DNA of 64,000 nucleotides from Diogma glabrata (taxonomy: Eukaryota > Arthropoda > Insecta > Diptera > Cylindrotomidae). A program made the position numbers and the translations under genes. The stretch is taken from contig OY856186.1 in NCBI GenBank assembly GCA_963693315.1, positions 71,728,128 through 71,792,127 of the forward strand, in the 5' to 3' direction. This document shows, in pieces, positions 11,263-30,564 of the stretch. The notes under the pieces are model-generated. The model did no database searches and was not told the DNA's origin. It worked only from the letters and a program-made list of their open reading frames with translations. Within the stretch, counting starts at the first letter, position 1; each line of letters opens with the position of its first letter.

Positions 11263-12745
11263 ATGAATTGAACGAATTGAATGAATTGAATGAATTGAAT
11301 GAATCGAATGAATTGAAAGAATTGAATGAATTAAATGAATTAAATGAATTAAATGAATTGAATGAATTGAATGAATTAAAAGAATTGAATGAATTGAATG
11401 AATTGAATGAATGAATGAATTGAAGAATTGAATGAATTGAATGAATTGAATGAATTGAATGAATTGAATGAATTGAATGAATTGAATGAATTGAATGAAT
11501 GAATGAATTGAATGAATGAATGAATTGAAATGAATTGAATGAATGAATGAAATGAATCTGAATGAATTGAATGAATTGACTGAATTGAATGAATTGAATG
11601 AATTGAATGAATCGAATGAATTGAATGAATTGAATGAATTGAATGAATGAATGAATTGAATGAATTGAATGAATTGAATGAATTGAATGAATTGAATGAA
11701 TTGAATGAATTGAATGAATTGAATGCACTTGAATGAATTGAATGAATTGAATGAATTTAATGAATTTAATGAATTTAATGAATTTAATGAATTGAATGGA
11801 TTGAATGAATTGAATGAATTGAATGAATTGAATGAATTGAATGAATTGAATGAATTGAATGAATTGAATGAATTGAATGAATTGAATGAATTGAATGAAT
11901 TGAATGAATTGAATGAATTGAATGAATTGAAATGAATTGAATGAATTGAATGAATGAATGAATTGAATGAATGAATGAATTGAATGAATTGAATGAATTG
12001 AATGAATTGAATGAATTGAATGAATTGAATGAATTGAATGAATTGAATGAATTGAATGAATTGAATGAAATGAATGAATTGAATGAATTGAATGAATTGA
12101 ATGAATTGAATGAAATGAATGAATTGAAATGAATTGAATGAATTGAATGAATTGAATGAATTGAATGAATGAATGAATGAATGAATTGAATGAATTGAAT
12201 GAATTGAATGACTTGAATGAATGAATGAATTGAATGAATTGAATGAATTGAATCGAATTGAATGAATTGAATGAATTGAATGAATTGATGAATTGAATGA
12301 ATTGAATGAATTGAATGAATTGAATGAATTGATTGAATTGAATGAATTGAATGAATTTATTGAATATAATGAATTGAATGAATTGAATGAATTGAATGAA
12401 TTGAATGAATTGAATGAATTGAATGAATTTAATGAATTTAATGAATTGAATGAATTGAATGAATTGAATGAATTGACTGAATTGTATTGAATGTTGATTG
12501 AATGAATTGAATTAATTGTATGAATTGAATGAATTGAATGAGTTGAATTATTGGAATGAATTGAATGAATTGAATGAATGAATGAATTGAATTGAATTGA
12601 ATGAATTGAATGAATTGAATGAATTGAATGATTGATGAATGAATGAATGAATGAATTGAATGAATTGAATGATTGAATGAATTGAATGAATTGAAGAATT
12701 GAATAAATGAATGAATTGATAGAATGAATGAATTGATGAACACAA
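11263..12745. repeat. Minisatellite of 9-base units, TTGAATGAA
   Basis: About 1.5 kb of TTGAATGAA units with scattered 4- and 5-base slippage variants (GAAT, GAATT, GAATTTAAT). The 9-base period has no stop codon in several frames, so both strands show long spurious frames of Leu-Asn-Glu or His-Ser-Ile repeats. These are not genes. Confidence 0.97.
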
Positions 12746-12812
12746 TAAATACAATGAGTAGAATTATAGAATGAATAGAATAAATAGAATGAGTTTATTG
12801 AATAGAATTAAT

Positions 12813-13222
12813 CGATGGTCTAGCGCACAGATGTGGTAAGTGATATTTTTGAGAAAATGAGTTGAACTACTCTATAAAATTCTCCATTTCATTTTTCATA
12901 ACTATGTAAGAAGTATGTATGTGTATGTTTAATATTTTATCAGTAGATGGCATTGTGTACTGTACTGTACTGTACTGCACATGTACTGTGGTAAGTACTT
13001 ATGGTTTGTTTAAAACAAAATATTATTCATGCATCTCTTAAGTTCTGTCATGTAGAAAGACGTAATTACAATAAAGACTAGGTAACTACCTATAAAACCT
13101 CTATCGAATTTCCACCACATAATATTTTACATTTTCAATTTTTATTGAAGTGTAAACTTTCAAATGCCTGTACTAAACAATTTGCTAAATGTCACTTACC
13201 ACATCTGTGCGCTAGACCATCG
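12813..13222. mobile_element. 410 bp MITE with 31 bp perfect TIRs and TAAT duplication
   Basis: CGATGGTCTAGCGCACAG at the left end is repeated inverted at the right end. The perfect inverted repeat covers 12813-12843 and 13192-13222 and continues a few bases with one mismatch. TAAT flanks both ends directly (12809-12812 and 13223-13226). The interior is non-coding and holds a short TACTG array. It lies between two related GAATGAAT/GAATAGAAT arrays, which suggests insertion into one array. The superfamily is not assigned. Confidence 0.88.
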
Positions 13223-13235
13223 TAATATGATAAAT

Positions 13236-13463
13236 ATAATTAATAGAATGAATAGAACGAAAAGAATGAATAGAACGAAAAGAATGAATAGAACGAAAAG
13301 AATGAATAGAAAGAATAGAATGAATAGAACGAATAGAATGAATAGAGTGAATAGAATTAATAGAATGAATGGAATGAATAGAATGAATAGAATGAATAGA
13401 ATGCATAGAATGGATAAAATGAATAGAATAAATAGAATGAATTGTATGAATTCGATGAATTGA
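13236..13463. repeat. Diverged minisatellite, AGAATGAAT / AGAACGAAA units
   Basis: 9- and 18-base units (AGAATGAAT, AGAACGAAA) clearly related to the array at 11263-12745 and lying beyond the MITE. Frames of Arg-Met-Asn repeats here are translation artefacts. Confidence 0.9.
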
Positions 13464-15339
13464 TGTTATATTATAAGTTTTTTGGGATCTCAACTGTCCT
13501 CTAATTCCATATAAAATCGTTCGTTTTTTTGGAGATCAGATATGGTTTACTGAGATTTTTAATATAATAACCTACATATAATACGTAGGCTACTCCAAAC
13601 CTTAGGTGGTTTGAGAAATGTTTTACCATAATCGTTATTCTATATTGATAGTCTCCGTACAAGGTTTCTGATCTCTAGAAAAAACAAAAATGATTTGCTA
13701 ATTAAATCAAAATTCCATTTTATTTACAGCACCAACAACCATAATAATTAAACATTTGGGTGAATGCAGCGTTAATTAAAAATACTTTAAAAAGTAACAT
13801 CACTCAAAAATGCCACATACCGGTAAGATATTTGTGTTTCTTGTTTTTTGTCTTGTTATTTTGTCTTTTATCACATTAGCAGTATATTAAACATTCAAGA
13901 ACATAAAAGTGCATTAATACAAAAAACAGTGTTTTTTGAGAAATCAAAACATTCAACATCTCATAAAAAATGAACGAGATCAACATAAAAAAATATTTAG
14001 TTACAAATTTTTCGCATTTTTACGAGTTTGTTTTCATTGCGTATGGGAATTGAAAATATGGAGGTTTAAGGTAAATGTGATGATTATGATGATGATTATA
14101 CTTTCTGGGTGAAATGAGTATAAATAAAACTTGTTTGGATCGGAACGGAAAGATTGGATGTCAATACCACTTGTCCTAACTATGATCTGAACTATAATAT
14201 TTTTTTTTTATCTTCAATCAATCTTCGTGTTCCATTAACATTTCATACAACACCAAATTTTATTTATATCTAAAAACATAAATATTCGAGATTAATTTTA
14301 GACCAAAAAATTGTTGTAAAGAATTTTAGTGATGAAATGGATACCGACACAATAAATTTAATCCGTTCGGACAAAAAAACACTTTCTTTCCCTTTCGAAC
14401 GTTGTAAACATTTATAATTTAACAATTCATCATTATTTCAATATTCTGAAATCGATTTTTTTGTTAAACAAATATAACACAGAAGAAGAATGTGCATGAC
14501 ATACCATCACATACCAAAAGACTATAACCAATTTATGTAATAATAAAACAATATAATTTTTATTTCTTTTCATCGGTTAATTCATCAGATCTAAAGATGT
14601 TATTTTTTGTCTTTCAAGATCTGCACTTATTGGTGTTGTATATTTCGCATTTTTACCTTTTATTTATAAACTTAGTATTTTTTCTTAAAAGTTATCTTAT
14701 AAAATTTTCTCACTTTTAAATTAATAATAAATGACAATTTTGTCGGTATTTGGTTATATAAAAAATTGCTTGTATATTTTCCTTTTCGTGTTGCTCATGT
14801 CTTTTCCATGTCAGCAGATCGTGTTTATTTAACACCACAATCATAAAATGATTGTAATTTTTCATCTCACATCGATTTAAAAATTAATAATAAAAAAAAT
14901 AATATTATTATATTCAGTAGCCAAAACCAATAAAACATAGCATTAGTAATTTAAAATATAAAAAGAAAAACTAAACTTAAAAACGACAGTGTTTACTATG
15001 GATGTTGTGTTGTGCAAACTGCAAGTCGACAGAAAAACAAAAAAAATTAAACGTTTTGATCTTATGGGATTTAAAACTTTTTGTCTTTAAGTTTATATTA
15101 TATTTGGAAATTACACATTTTTTTTCTTTACATGTTTTCATAGTTTCAGGGTTTGATAGATATTCGTTTTGACACTGAAAAAAATCCAACAGCAACAGTA
15201 AAATTTTCAAATTTTACCTCGACTGTTTGTGGCATTTCCCTTATTGCGAAAAGCTTTTTGGATCACTGAATTCTAATTGTGTCTAGTGACACTTTATTAT
15301 TTTGACACATTTATCGATTTCTTATGAGACTCTTATAAT
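13464..15339. other. AT-rich non-coding stretch
   Basis: No gene, element termini or tandem structure recognised. Confidence 0.4.
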
Positions 15340-15625
15340 TTAATAACCAAGCTTCTAGTCTCACATGCCATTGATGCCAACCATCAATATTTGCCAACTT
15401 AAGGATTTTTTGACACAATTCCGGTACAACTATCGAACCCATCGTCCTTTCGGCTCTTACCATTAACGAACCTTGTTTTAGAAACCAAAACTTTTGAAAT
15501 CGGGTAGCTGGCAGACAGATATTTTTTTTTGCTTTTTTAGAATCGTTATATGACCTAAATCGTCGTGAACACCAAAAAAGTGAGGGTAAGATTTTTCTCG
15601 AAATTGTAATATACTTTGGTATTTC
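15340..15625 (-). repeat. Diverged fragment of the 17.5-21.7 kb repeat family
   Basis: Blocks 'gacacaattccggtaca', 'atcgaacccatcgtcctttcgg', the 'gcttttttagaatc' box and 'agtgagggtaag' come in the same order, inverted, as in 17.5-17.8 kb. The spurious 133-codon frame here is translation of this repeat. Confidence 0.65.
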
Positions 15626-16074
15626 TAAGGCCTTTTGGATTTCTATTGAAAAATACAGTTTTTCTATGATAACAAATGAAAAGTCTATTCCACTAGTATA
15701 AAAGAATAACAAATTTAGTTGCTATGGTTTTCCATATAATTTTACAAAGTATTTTAAACAACGAAACCATGAAAAAATAGAATATGAATTTTGAATGTTT
15801 GTTGTCGATTTCTAACTTTATAATTTATAGTAAATATCGATTATATATTACTACCATAGAAAATTTGCATTTTCTATGCGAGATAAAACGTTTTTCGTTC
15901 GTAAACATGTCTCACTCGACGCTAGCGCGTCTCGTGAACAAATGTTTACTCACGAAAAAAACAATGTTTTCATCTCATGTATGATTATATACTATTTGCG
16001 AAATAAGGCTAAAATTTATATCTGAATAGTTTGGAATAAAATTTTGCAAGTAATTCAAAGAACTTACATTTTTT

Positions 16075-16191
16075 AGGTAGATTTCATATAAAAATCTACC
16101 TATTGCAATGACCGTCATCTCGGAATTCGGAAAAATTTTGATGCCAAACGACTATATATGTAAAGCGGAGACGGAAAAACAAAAAAACAAA

Positions 16192-16285
<94 letters not shown>

Positions 16286-16910
16286 CGATATGAGGTACAA
16301 CGGAATTTAGCGGCGCTCTCACGGTCGCATTTTTCGACCTAGACCAAAAATTTTTTCTGAGCGTGTTGCGGCAAACAATCTCTTGGATAAATTCGACAAC
16401 TGGCCATATCCGGGTACAGGTTAAGAGTCTAGAGCTTTAAGACTGTCAAAAACAAAGCGTTATAACGGCCGTTTGGGGCAAAATATGTAAACAAAATTTA
16501 TAAATATTAATTATTTGAACATATTTCTATCATTTTTTAAGAAGCCAGACATCTGCAATAAAAGGTTCTTTAGCTATCTGCAATAAACTGTGTGAAGTAC
16601 AACGGCATTTAGCGGCACTTTCACGGTCGCATTTTTTCACTTACGCTAAAAATATTTTCTGGGTACGTTGCGGCAAACAGTCTCCTAAATATGTTTGACA
16701 ATTGGCCATATCGGGGTACAGGTTAAGTGCCTAGAGCCCAAAACTGTATAAAATAATGTTTATTTTTAAAGTTAGTTTATTCTGTTTTAAAAATTCTGTT
16801 TTTAATTAGTATTTTTTATAAAGTAATCCGATAAACCGATTCTAATTGTACACATAACTGTCTGATCCCGAAATCTACCTATTTCTAGCGGATATACCTG
16901 CCGCTCGAAC
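16075..16910 (+). mobile_element. Helentron-like non-autonomous element (HINE type), copy 1
   Basis: The 5' end is AGGTAGATTTC and the same motif inverted (GAAATCTACCT) lies just inside the 3' end. After it comes a short hairpin, AGCGG-loop-CCGCT, and the end CTCGAAC. T flanks both ends. Subterminal inverted repeats, a 3' hairpin, insertion between T and T and an internal microsatellite are the known hallmarks of Helentron-derived HINEs (DINE-1-like). Here the microsatellite is (AT)n at 16197-16284. Two diverged tandem blocks of about 150 bases (from 16292 and 16590) fill the interior. No coding capacity. Helentron assignment is inference; the copy relation to 18489-21073 is seen directly. 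Confidence 0.6.
16197..16284. repeat. (AT)n microsatellite
   Basis: A pure AT dinucleotide run inside HINE-like copy 1. Translated frames of Ile-Tyr repeats are artefacts. Confidence 0.98.
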
Positions 16911-16911
16911 T

Positions 16912-17113
16912 TTTTTTATTCGCGGCGTTTCTTACGTGTCTTTATTTTTAAAATTGCTTTAATTCGCTCGAGATCATGTTCGTGTGCAATTTTCAATTCA
17001 AATGGAAGGATGTTAAACAAGTAGCATCCAAAAGAAATATTGAATGTTGTGAACTGTTTGGAATCCTCATCCAGCTCCGGCTGCCAAACGCATTCATAAA
17101 GGTCTGAAGCTGA
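16912..17113 (-). pseudogene. Ty3/gypsy-type RT fragment, possibly exon-like
   Basis: The minus strand is open from about 17113 to a TAA near 16915. It carries QPELDEDSKQFTTFNISFG followed by YLFNILPFELKIA, the gypsy RT region usually written 'LdeeS..lTtF.tpfGryrf.rlPFGl..A'. The YxDD catalytic block is missing and the frame ends in a basic tail. The sequence just upstream on this strand is ATATTTTTCAG, which looks like a splice acceptor, so exonisation cannot be excluded; chance in T-rich DNA is the simpler reading. The 3' end abuts HINE-like copy 1. Confidence 0.55.
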
Positions 17114-17904
17114 AAAATATTCGAAATTATTTTAGTCTTTTTTATTTTCTCTATAGCTTTTGTTTAACTTTTTCTTGGTTATAATTTTAGAAGTTCAAGT
17201 TATCCCCAACCGAAAATGTATACAGTTTATCAATATCCGGTTATTTCATTTCATTGAGAAAACGGTCGAATGGTTCTCACTTTTATTTGAATTCTTGAGT
17301 AAACAATGTCTCTCTCGTAAACAATTTTCTTGACAAGATTGTAGTAGTCTCCGTACACTTTTAACACTCTATTAACCCGACAAGTATTTTGTGCATGGTG
17401 CACGAGTCTATGCACATTTCGTCAAATAAAAATTGACTGCATTTTAAGTTTTTTTGAAATATTCTAATTTATATTACTTCGGTCTGAAAGACCTAAGTAT
17501 TACATTCATGAGCTCAAAGTGAAATTCTTACCCCCACTTTTTTTGGCATTTCTCGACGTTTTTAGGACCTACTGATTCTAAAAAAGCAAAAAAAAAATGT
17601 GTGTCTGTCTGTCGGCCGTCCGGCCGTCACAACCGACGAAATCTAGAAAGCCGCTGGACGGATTTCAAAATGTTTTTTTCTAAAAATAGGTTTACTCAAT
17701 GGGAAGAGCCGAAAGGACGATGTGTTCGATAACTGTACCGGAAGTGTGTCAAAAAATCGTCAAGTGTGTCAAAACAAGGAAATTTGCATATTTTTTGCTT
17801 AAAAAACGTTCATTTTAAGTGATTACGAGTAGGAACATTGAATTTGGAGAAATTTTGATGGTCGGGATTGGTATGTGAGACCAAAATCTAGATTATTGCA
17901 TTAT

Positions 17905-18480
17905 AAGTTTGTCAAAAAAATGTTTTCATGTGTGTCAAAAGAAAGATTTTTATTTATTTTTTACACAATTTTTTGGAAAAAAATAAAATCAATTGTTTGT
18001 TTGAAATGAAGTTTTATTATTATTATTGAGAAGTATGGCATTATAAGTTTGTCAAAAAATGTTGTCAAGTGTGTCAAAAGAAAGATTTTTATTTATTTTT
18101 TTACCTATTTTTTTGAAAAAAAAAAATATAATTTATTGTTTGTTTGAAATGAAGTTTTATTATTATTATTGAGAATTATGGCATTAAAGTTTGTCAAAAA
18201 AATGTTGTCAAGTGTGTCAAAAGATTTATATTTAGTTTTTTACCCAATTTTTTGGAAAAAAATAAAATTGTTTCTTTGAAATGAAATTGTCAAGTGTGTC
18301 AAAAGAAAGATTTTTATTTATTTTTTTACACAATTTTTTGGAAAAAAATAAAATCAATTGTTTGTTTGAAATGAAGTTTTATTATTATTATTGAGAAGTA
18401 TGGCATTATAAGTTTGTCAAAAAATGTTGTCAAGTGTGTCAAAAGAAAGATTTTTATTTATTTTTGTACCTAATTTTTTG
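17905..18480 (+). repeat. Tandem units of about 140 bases
   Basis: 'gtttgtcaaaaa' recurs at 17908, 18048, 18189 and 18412, each followed by 'gtcaagtgtgtcaaaag' or a variant and 'gaaatgaag...attattattattgag'. Inverted versions occur at 41.0-42.0 kb. Confidence 0.85.
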
Positions 18481-19104
18481 AAAAAAAAGTCCGAGCGGCA
18501 GGTATATCCGCTAGAATAGGTAGATTTCGGGATCAGACAGTTATGTGTGCAATTAGAATCGGGTTTTATCAGATTACTTTATAAAAAATACTAATTAAAA
18601 GCAGAAGTTTTAAACTAACTTTAAAAATAAACATTATTTTATACAGTTTTTGGGCTCTAGGCACTTAACCTGTACCCCGATATGGCCAATTGTCAAACAT
18701 ATATTTTAGAGACTGTTTGCCGCAACATACCCAGAAAATATTTTTAGCGTAAGTGAAAAAATGCGACCGTGAAAGTGCCGCTAAATGCCGTTGTACTTCA
18801 CACAGTTTATTGCAGATAGCTAAAGAACCTTTTATTGCAGATGTCTGGCTTCTTAAAAAATGATAGAAATATGTTCAAATAATTAATATTTATAAATTTT
18901 GTTACATATTTTGCCCCAAACGGCCGTTATAACGCTTTGTTTTGACAGTTTTAAGGCTCTAGACTCTTAACCTGTACCCGGATATGGCCAGTTGTCGAAT
19001 TTATCCAAGAGATTATTTGCCGCAACACGCTCAGAAAAAAGTTTTGGTCTAGGTCGAAAATGCGACCGTGAGAGTGCCGCTAAATTCCGTTGTACCTCAT
19101 ATCG

Positions 19105-20953
<1,849 letters not shown>

Positions 20954-21239
20954 ATTTTTGTTTTTTTGTTTTTCCGTCTCCGCTCTTACATATATAGTCG
21001 TTTGGCATCAAATTTTTCCGAAATTCCAAGATGACGGTCATTGCAATATGTAGATTTTATATGAAATCTACCTAATATAATTTATTGTTTGCTTGAAATG
21101 AAGTTTTATTATTATTATAGAGAATTATGGCATTATAAGTTTGTCAAAAAATAATGTCAAGTGTGTCAAAAAATGATTTCATTTATTTTCAGCAATTTTT
21201 TGGAAAAAAAATGTAGCTGTTTTTATGACGTAAATGTAA

Positions 21240-21540
21240 TTTAAAATGAAAATGGACATGGAAATTTTTGAATTTGTTATAGTTTTTGAAATATTTTTGG
21301 AATTTTGAAAAAGTTTGTATTTTTGATTTTGTAATAATTTTTGCAATATTTTTAGAATTTTGGAAAAAGTTTGAATTTTTAAGAATTTTTGAAATATTAT
21401 TGGTATTTAGAAAAAATTTAAATATTTGATTTTATTCTAATTTTTGGAATATTTTTGGAATTTTGAAAAAGTTTGATTTTATTTAATTTAACAATATTTT
21501 TGGAATTTTGATTATAATTTTCCGGCAACGTATGGATGTT
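21240..21540 (+). repeat. Degenerate A/T tandem repeat, about 57-base period
   Basis: Variants of 'ttttgaaatatttttggaattttgaaaaagttt' follow one another. The inverted, longer version is at 36600-37440. Confidence 0.7.
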
Positions 21541-21760
21541 TCGTGTTAGATTTGTAATAAATTTTTAAACAGAGATAAAAAATACTTGTACTTTAACAAA
21601 CAGTTATGTTTGATATACATCGCTGCCCAAAACTAAAAACCATGTCCTTGTAAAAGTTTTTTTGCCGAAAACTATATCAAAATCCTTAACCCGGACCGAA
21701 GTCTTGATATCTCAGAGCTGTGAGATTTCAGCCCCTCCATATTTTTAAATTAATTTGAAG

Positions 21761-22714
21761 CTTAAATGTATTTGAGTGCTAACGTCATACCTATTTGTTT
21801 GAATTTAACATATTTAAATCATGTAAATGTGCATAGAACTTTCAAGCATAAATACTAAATATTTGATTTGTATGTGTGATTTTTATGTCTAGGATTTTCT
21901 AATACGTTATGAATTTTTCCTATACAAATATTTTTGGTAACCTCATTGCAACAAATGAAGATTGCGGTCGTATTTTAAAGTTGTAAAATGAAAATGTATG
22001 CATCTGTATTTGAGGCGTTCATTTTATCGTCATTTTTACGATACAATTTAAATGAAAAAAATTAGATTTCAAAAAATTTAAATATTTGGCTTACATATAA
22101 CAAATAATATTAATTTTCCATAAATTTCTGAATAATATAAAAAATAAATTTAAATATTAGTAAACCACGATAAAAAAGGACAAACAAAAAATATTAAATA
22201 TATATAATAATTTTTTTGAATCACTAAAATTAATTATTAACCAACGAAAATTTATTTCGCACATAATTTTAGATGACAATAAAATAAAATTTACCAATTT
22301 TTTATAAAAGTCATATTATCTCATAAAAAGTTACAGTCATTTTAGAAAATGTTAAACTACTTTTTGGCTCTCCATTTTTTTAATTTTTTTTGTATTATTC
22401 TTATCATTAAATAAATTTCGTTTCGCTTCGTTTTTGAATAATCATGAAATCTAAAATGGTTCTAAAATTCATTAGTTTTAAGACATTTGTAACGACCAAC
22501 AAAAATCTGATCAGTAGACATTTTCTTTTAAAATCTAAAAACAAACACGAAATCGAACACATTGAACACATTAATCACAACTTGATTCCGTATTGTCAAA
22601 CAACTAAAGATCATTTCATAAATAATATCTGACGGTATACAACGTTTCACTGTATAACTAAATCCAACTTTTAGTTTATCTTTCATTTGAAATCAATTAA
22701 CGGATCTTATACTT
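21761..22714. other. AT-rich non-coding stretch
   Basis: Nothing recognised. The 62-codon frame at 22444 has no support. Confidence 0.4.
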
Positions 22715-25385
<2,671 letters not shown>

Positions 25386-25402
25386 TATATATATATATAT
25401 AT
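25386..25402. repeat. (AT)n remnant between two elements
   Basis: Seventeen bases of AT array are left between the Tigger-like element and the next insertion. Confidence 0.9.
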
Positions 25403-26948
25403 CCCAAGTAACAATTTCAGTTTTATATAAGCTCTTCTAGTGCTCTAGAGCTATAATATACAGCTGGTTGCTTTATATTTTGCTGATGCAGCGCTGCCAC
25501 AGCTCTAGCAGAGCTATTGTGGTGCTAAATTTGCTACTTTTACAGCATTATTTCCTCTAAAGAAGTTGTTTAATAATATTCAATAGAGCTATATTAGCTG
25601 TATAAAGGTAAAGGTAAGCTAATATTACTTTTTGAATACAAATACAAGTAATTTTTTCAATGAAACTTTATGTTTACATAAACTAATACATATCGACATG
25701 GTTTTAAAATGTTTTGATGTTATAGTTTCTGTCAAATAAATTCTTTTATAAATTAAATGGCAATTTGTTATATTTTAAATAAATAATATATGTAATTACT
25801 TTTATTGAAAATATGTATGCAAATTTTATGTGCATTTATTTTTTATGGTGAATAGTGATAGTTTAGAACTAAAATTTTAGTGCGCCCTTATTAGTTTTGT
25901 GTATTGGGTGGCAAAATAGAAAAATTATAATTTTTTTTTTAATATTTTGAAACATCTTTCACAGTTTCAGGTTTGTTAAATAAATTTATTTTGGTGAATT
26001 CATCTTTAAAAAAATTCTTAGTTATAAATGGTTGACAATAGAAATCCAGTTATCGTGATATGTCATATTTGCAAAATACATCATTATCAAAAATAATTAT
26101 TAAAACATTTTTGGCCATTATGGTGATATTTTTTACTCCATCTTTATAAAAACGAAGATGGTGGCAAATTATACCAATACAGAGCTACCTATTACATATT
26201 ACTCCTTTATAATGCTATTTATAAGGGTTTATTTTAATATAGAGCTATCACAATCGCATTACTTTTTTATAAAGCTATTTGCTCTGTGAAATTGTTCTTT
26301 TTTTTGTGTCACAAATGCTTTATTGTATAATAAACTTATTATGTTACAAAGCAAATAGCTTTATATAGAAGTAGTGTGATTAAGAAAGCTCTAAAATTTT
26401 AAGGAAAATGCCACACATAATCAAATATCAATGCTCCAATTTCAACTAACGTTTGACTGAAAAACGCAACCATTTTGAACTATTGAAGATTCCAAAACTC
26501 GCAATAACTCAAAATTTACGTAAAAAGTAAGCTCTGTTATATTTGAGCGCTTTTTATATTAGAAAAAAGCAGTTTATAAATAGACATTAACGCCATATTA
26601 CAGTAAGATTTTATAATATTTATAGCTTTAAATAAGCTCAATTATAGCTCGCTTTGCTGTTGCAACGGTGAAATACAGCTCATAGGTCTATAATAAGTGG
26701 TGCTGCACTACTTTAGTTTAAAAGCTCTATATTAGGTTATGAAGCTATTGTAATGCTATTCTAACAACTGCCTGCTCTATATTTTACTAGAGCTATGAGT
26801 TTTCGAAAACTATTTTATAAAGCAACAATAATTTTGTTTAGAGCTCCAAGTATCACTCGACAAATAAAACGCGCAACTAGCAACATACAATCTTCTCTAG
26901 AGCTTCAGTACAGTATCTTGATACTAATAGCTCTAAGAATTGTTACTT

Positions 26949-26951
<3 letters not shown>
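25403..26951. mobile_element. 1.55 kb element with CCCAAGTAACAATT ends and AGCTCTA motifs
   Basis: CCCAAGTAACAATT at the left end is matched by AATTGTTACTTGGG at the right end. The inside is peppered with AGCTCTA/TAGAGCT and AGAGCTAT in both orientations, more than a dozen copies, densest near the ends. The two halves show diffuse inverted similarity. No coding frame is convincing. AT arrays flank both sides, so the target duplication cannot be read. Class unknown. Confidence 0.7.

Positions 26952-26999
<48 letters not shown>
26952..26999. repeat. (AT)n, 48 bp
   Basis: Array segment between two insertions. Confidence 0.95.
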
Positions 27000-27002
<3 letters not shown>

Positions 27003-27795
27003 TGTTGCAAAACGAAAAAAAAATTCGTAACGTTATGCATTTCGTTTTTGTAACAATATATTTATTTTTTCGGTACGTTATTTCGTTATGAAACAGAAAA
27101 ATATTATATTTCGTTATGTTATAACGTTATAATTACGTTATTTTAAAATTAAATATCATGTTTAAAATTAACCTCCTTAAATGTACAAATATAGAAAAGC
27201 TCTAATGAACAGTTATTTCTTGTATGTATAGTTATAAAAATATTAATTTTATACAATCGAAGTAAAACAAAACTAAATAATTAAATACATTAAAAAATTT
27301 GACTTATTTCAAAATTAATTATTTCAAAAATATTAGAGTAAATTTTTATTTAACAGATCTTCTGAATTATTTCTTATATCGGCCAGCATAAAAATATTCT
27401 TTCTTAAAATTATTCAAAAGCACCTGTGATGCAGAAACGGCTAGTACATATTTGAAATTACTTGCAATATACTTAAAGTTTTACAAAATTTTCATTATTT
27501 TGGTACAAATATCATACAATTCTAAACTACCAAAACCTTTAGTTTAAGCGTTCAATGAAATTAAAAAAGAGTAGATAAGTTGGCTTTTATATAACCGAAT
27601 CTTGCACTTTGATTTTCATATAATTATACAAAAACATATCCAAAAAACGAAATAAATATTAACGTTATCGTTACGTTTTGCGTTATTGTAACGCAATTTT
27701 ATTTTTAAAACGTTATGAAAGTAATTATTGCAAATAACGCTATTTCATTTCGTTTTTTCGTTTTTGCGTTACGTTACGAGTAACGTTTTGCAACA

Positions 27796-27798
<3 letters not shown>
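27000..27798. mobile_element. 799 bp hAT-type MITE
   Basis: Fifteen-base perfect terminal inverted repeats, CAGTGTTGCAAAACG and its complement. Next to them are subterminal 'aacgttatg...cgtaacg' and 'tcgttttt' motifs in both orientations. CAGTGTTGC-type ends are typical of non-autonomous hAT elements. The flanking AT array would hide an 8-base duplication. No coding capacity. Confidence 0.78.

Positions 27799-30564
<2,766 letters not shown>

Noticed and set aside
11263..13463. CRISPR array or telomeric repeat
   Set aside because: Units are contiguous without unique spacers, the DNA is eukaryotic, and TTGAATGAA is not the TTAGG-type telomere repeat.
11246..13493. Leu-Asn-Glu, His-Ser-Ile and Arg-Met-Asn repeat frames
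   Set aside because: Translations of the 9-base minisatellites on both strands.
14977..15984. Frames at 14977-15210, 15311-15712 and 15784-15984 as genes
   Set aside because: The middle one is a translated copy of the 17.5 kb repeat family; the others are AT-rich chance frames.
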